NCBI GenBank assembly: GCA_021731215.1
Contig: JAKFXU010000274.1
Span: forward strand, 1 to 6,031
DNA length: 6,031 nucleotides
Origin: Rhodoferax sp.
GTDB lineage: Bacteria; Pseudomonadota; Gammaproteobacteria; Burkholderiales; Burkholderiaceae_C
Direction of reading: 5' to 3'
Both the position numbers and the translations under genes were made by a program. Below are positions 5,270 through 6,031 of the stretch, in pieces (within the stretch, counting starts at the first letter, position 1; every line of letters starts with the position of its first letter). Below the pieces are notes generated by a model. It saw only the letters and a list, made by a program, of their open reading frames with translations, was not told where the DNA came from and made no database searches.

Positions 5270-5995
5270 ATGTCCCAGCAACAGTACATTTTGAATCGCC
5301 TACCGATTGGCTTGGTGATGATGGACTGCGATTGCCGGGTGACCAGTTTCAGTGAAACGGCAAGCGCAATCCTGGGGGGTGAGCGTCTGCGGGAAAATCT
5401 GGGCAAGACCATTCAGTCGATGCACAACGAAAGTTCACGCAGCAAAATAGAATGGCTATTGCAGCAATCGCGCAGCGAGAAAACCTCTGGCTATGCCTCG
5501 ATGCTGATCAATGTGCCCGACATGATTTTGCAACTGCGCATCTCCCAGCTTCACGATGCCAATGGTATCAGCGGGTATTGCCTGATACTGTATGACATCA
5601 CCGAGTTAACCTCGTCCCCGTCGCAACAAGGTCAGACGCAAGAAGAAACGGCTGCGGTTCGGAAACTTTTGAAAATACCGGTATCCATGCACGGTCGCAT
5701 CGCCCTGCTGGACATCGAAAATGTGGCATCGCTGCGCGCCGAAGGTCATTACACCCAGGTCAGTTCGGCAGGAGTGCAGTATTTCTGCAATATGTCGTTG
5801 AGCCAGTTGGAGTCGCGCTTGCCACCAGAGCAGTTCCAGCGTGTACACCGCAGTTACATCATCAACATCGCCCACGCCACAGCGGTCGTGCGCGAAGACG
5901 AGCAATTTGTCATCATCATGGCCGGCAACGTAGAGGGCAAAATCCCGGTCAGTCGGGGCCACTTGCCGCGCCTGCGGGAGCTTCTTGGGGTATAG
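5270..5995 (+). CDS. rcoM: RcoM-like CO-sensing haem PAS-LytTR transcription regulator
   Basis: This 241-residue single-component regulator has an N-terminal PAS domain (about residues 5-113) and a C-terminal LytTR DNA-binding domain (about 135-240, with KIPV at 135-138, GHYTQV at 159-164, RVHRSYI at 191-197 and IPVSRG at 225-230). It lines up well with RcoM-1 of Burkholderia xenovorans as I recall that sequence. MHNESSRSK (51-59) matches the segment holding haem ligand His74, giving His52. MLINVPD (78-84) matches the segment holding Met104, giving Met78. The Cys94 region is shortened and contains no Cys. The other cysteines (20, 22, 104, 173) lie elsewhere. CO displacing the Met ligand is the known RcoM trigger. 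Its divergent position implies it activates the coo operon. The ribosome site is weak (AAGAGA, about 12 bases upstream). An in-frame TAA upstream with no ATG, GTG or TTG after it fixes the start at 5270. Confidence 0.88.
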   Translation: MSQQQYILNRLPIGLVMMDCDCRVTSFSETASAILGGERLRENLGKTIQSMHNESSRSKIEWLLQQSRSEKTSGYASMLINVPDMILQLRISQLHDANGISGYCLILYDITELTSSPSQQGQTQEETAAVRKLLKIPVSMHGRIALLDIENVASLRAEGHYTQVSSAGVQYFCNMSLSQLESRLPPEQFQRVHRSYIINIAHATAVVREDEQFVIIMAGNVEGKIPVSRGHLPRLRELLGV

Positions 5996-6031
5996 CGGAA
6001 AAGGAACCGCGCTGTTTGGGTTACTGTGGCT

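Noticed and set aside
5995..6010. GCGG-N8-CCGC just after the rcoM stop as a terminator
   Set aside because: The stem is only 4 bases, the loop is long, and no T-run follows. The window ends too soon to judge.

Overview
This window carries a complete anaerobic (nickel-dependent) carbon monoxide oxidation locus. It has a minus-strand operon, read cooF > cooS > FAD/NAD oxidoreductase > cooC > small His/Cys-rich protein > hupE-like nickel permease (cut by the left edge), and a divergent plus-strand regulator of the RcoM type (haem-PAS plus LytTR DNA-binding domain). Fairly high GC, strong AGGAG-type ribosome sites, and an RcoM-type regulator in place of the clostridial or R. rubrum-type CooA point to a proteobacterium, most likely betaproteobacterial. 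That assignment is an inference from gene content, not a measured phylogeny.

Layout. 1-240: N-terminal 80 residues of a HupE/UreJ nickel permease (minus strand). 241-302: short AT-rich spacer. 303-497: 64-residue nickel-handling candidate with an N-terminal MCxxCGC motif and ten histidines, overlapping the end of cooC by 8 bases. 490-1308: cooC, nickel-insertion ATPase. 1331-2578: 415-residue FAD/NAD oxidoreductase. 2601-4499: cooS, the catalytic Ni-Fe-S CO dehydrogenase. 4501-5064: cooF, four-cluster ferredoxin-like electron carrier. 5065-5269: divergent control region. 5270-5995: rcoM. 5996-6031: short tail with no recognisable gene.

How it fits together. CooS oxidises CO and hands electrons through its B and D clusters to CooF. 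No hydrogenase is seen here. The oxidoreductase between cooS and cooC makes NAD(P)+ the most likely electron acceptor, as proposed for other CooS-CooF-FNOR clusters. CooC, the His/Cys-rich protein and HupE form a dedicated nickel import, storage and insertion branch. The small protein takes the place that CooT/CooJ hold in Rhodospirillum rubrum but looks like the detached N-terminus of HypB. The RcoM-like protein presumably senses CO and drives both directions of the divergent region. It keeps the His and Met haem ligands of B. xenovorans RcoM-1 but has no Cys at the ferric-ligand position.

The operon organisation and the enzymes belong to known families. The least familiar parts are the stand-alone HypB-N-like protein, the Cys-less RcoM variant and the shortened HupE motif.
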